From: Solirubrobacteraceae bacterium
GTDB taxonomy: Bacteria > Actinomycetota > Thermoleophilia > Solirubrobacterales > Solirubrobacteraceae
Length of the DNA: 5,797 nt
Reading direction: 5' to 3'
Assembly: GCA_024710825.1 (NCBI GenBank)
Contig: JANJUA010000287.1
Span: 1-5,797 of the forward strand
The notes under the pieces are model-generated. The model was not told the origin of the DNA. It saw only the letters and a program-made list of their open reading frames with translations, and did no database searches. A program made the translations under genes and the position numbers. Positions within the stretch are counted from its first letter, which is position 1. Each line of letters begins with the position of its first letter. Of the stretch, positions 5,079 through 5,797 are shown piece after piece.

Positions 5079-5797
5079 ATGTGCCGATGGATGGGATGGC
5101 TCGGCCAGCCGGTCCTCGTCGAGGAGCTGCTGTTCCGCAGCCCGCACGGGATCGTGGACCAGAGCCTCCATGCGCGGATGGGCGCCGAGCCGACCAACGG
5201 CGACGGCTTCGGCCTCGGCTGGTACGGCAGCGGCGAGGGGCCCGGCGTCTATCGCAACGTCGCGCCGGCCTGGGGCGACGCCAACCTGCGCGACCTCGCG
5301 GCCCACCTCGAGTCGCCGCTGTTCCTGCTGCACGTGCGCGCGGCGATCGGCTCGCCGATCCAGGAGTCCAACTGCCATCCGTTCCGCCACGGCCGTTGGC
5401 TCTTCGTACACAACGGCTATCTCGCCGAGTTCCACCGGCTGCGTCGGGACCTGATGCTCGCGCTCGATCCCCAGCTGTTCCCCGACGTCCAGGGCTCGAC
5501 CGACAGCGAGGTCGTCTTCTACCTGGCGCTGACGCTCGGGCTGGAGGACGACCCGATGGGCGCGCTCGAGCGAACGGTGGGGACGATCGAGGCGGCGGCG
5601 GCGCGGCGCGGCGTCGACGGCGCGGTGCAGGCCACCTTCGGGGTCTCCGACGGCCACGACCTGTGGGCGGTGCGCTACGCCACCTCCGAGCCCGCGCGCT
5701 CCCTGTTCACGAGCGCCGACGTCGACGCCATCCGCCGGCTCTACCACGGCCATCCACGCGCCGACCGCCTGTCCGAAGACGACCGGTTGGTCGTCTC
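5079..5797 (+). CDS. Class II glutamine amidotransferase, EgtC/YafJ type (3' end outside window)
   Basis: The first 239 residues are present; the gene runs off the right edge without a stop. Cys2 directly follows Met1 (MCRWMGW), so removal of Met exposes the N-terminal nucleophile used by class II (Ntn) glutamine amidotransferases. Other family motifs are NGDGFGLGWY at 40-49, HVRA at 85-88 (the glutamine-binding Arg is R87), NCHPF at 98-102, FVHNG at 109-113 (N112/G113 are likely oxyanion-hole residues) and GSTDSE at 139-144 with D142 as the likely amino-group contact. No synthetase domain is attached within the visible part, as in the stand-alone YafJ/EgtC group of roughly 250-280 residues, so most of the protein is seen. 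EgtC removes a gamma-glutamyl group in ergothioneine synthesis, but no other egt gene is visible here, so I do not give that symbol. The gene is the third long gene of the operon, behind the phosphodiesterase; its acceptor or substrate is unknown. Confidence 0.93.
   Translation, partial: MCRWMGWLGQPVLVEELLFRSPHGIVDQSLHARMGAEPTNGDGFGLGWYGSGEGPGVYRNVAPAWGDANLRDLAAHLESPLFLLHVRAAIGSPIQESNCHPFRHGRWLFVHNGYLAEFHRLRRDLMLALDPQLFPDVQGSTDSEVVFYLALTLGLEDDPMGALERTVGTIEAAAARRGVDGAVQATFGVSDGHDLWAVRYATSEPARSLFTSADVDAIRRLYHGHPRADRLSEDDRLVV

Noticed and set aside
4182..5753. 523-codon reverse-strand open frame opposite the phosphodiesterase and amidotransferase genes
   Set aside because: It is a shadow produced by the lack of AT-rich stops in GC-rich DNA. 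Its product is low-complexity (Arg/Ala/Val/Glu rich) with no family motif, while the forward genes carry complete catalytic motifs.
5079..5797. Ergothioneine cluster assignment (egtC)
   Set aside because: The amidotransferase motifs fit the EgtC/YafJ group, but no egtA, egtB, egtD or egtE gene is in the window, so the symbol would be a guess.

Overview
The window is dense, very GC-rich coding DNA with strong G/C preference at third codon positions, short intergenic gaps and overlapping genes. Together with NarL-type two-component genes, a YvlD/phage-holin-4-like membrane domain fused to an alkaline-phosphatase-superfamily domain, and an apparently leaderless promoter, this points to a high-GC actinobacterium. 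A Thermoleophilia-type lineage (Solirubrobacter/Conexibacter-like) is my guess and is not proven by the sequence. No mobile element, tRNA, rRNA or CRISPR was seen.

Left part (1-1694) is signalling. The C-terminal ATPase half of a NarL-family sensor histidine kinase enters from the left edge. It meets, tail to tail with only 2 bases between stop codons, a reverse-strand stand-alone receiver protein with no output domain. A 155-base divergent gap separates that gene from a forward NarL/LuxR-type response regulator. The gap carries a candidate promoter placed so close to the regulator's ATG that its mRNA should be leaderless. The LuxR-type regulator is the natural partner type for the kinase. 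The stand-alone receiver could be a second phospho-acceptor or a phosphate sink.

Right part (about 1795-5797) looks like one forward operon. It begins with a strong Shine-Dalgarno and a 19-codon proline-rich small ORF whose stop overlaps the ATG of a six-helix membrane protein (TGATG). That gene overlaps by 8 bases a 682-residue protein with four N-terminal transmembrane helices and a complete two-metal phosphodiesterase-type catalytic domain. A class II glutamine amidotransferase follows after 15 bases, with a good ribosome binding site, and runs off the right edge.

The operon's chemistry is not known to me. The parts suggest a membrane-linked phosphoester hydrolase, a membrane partner with a large external loop, and a glutamine-type amidohydrolase or transferase. 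The least ordinary signals are the polyproline leader ORF, a hairpin that hides the Shine-Dalgarno just before the phosphodiesterase ATG, and a topology that puts the phosphodiesterase domain on the cytoplasmic side.
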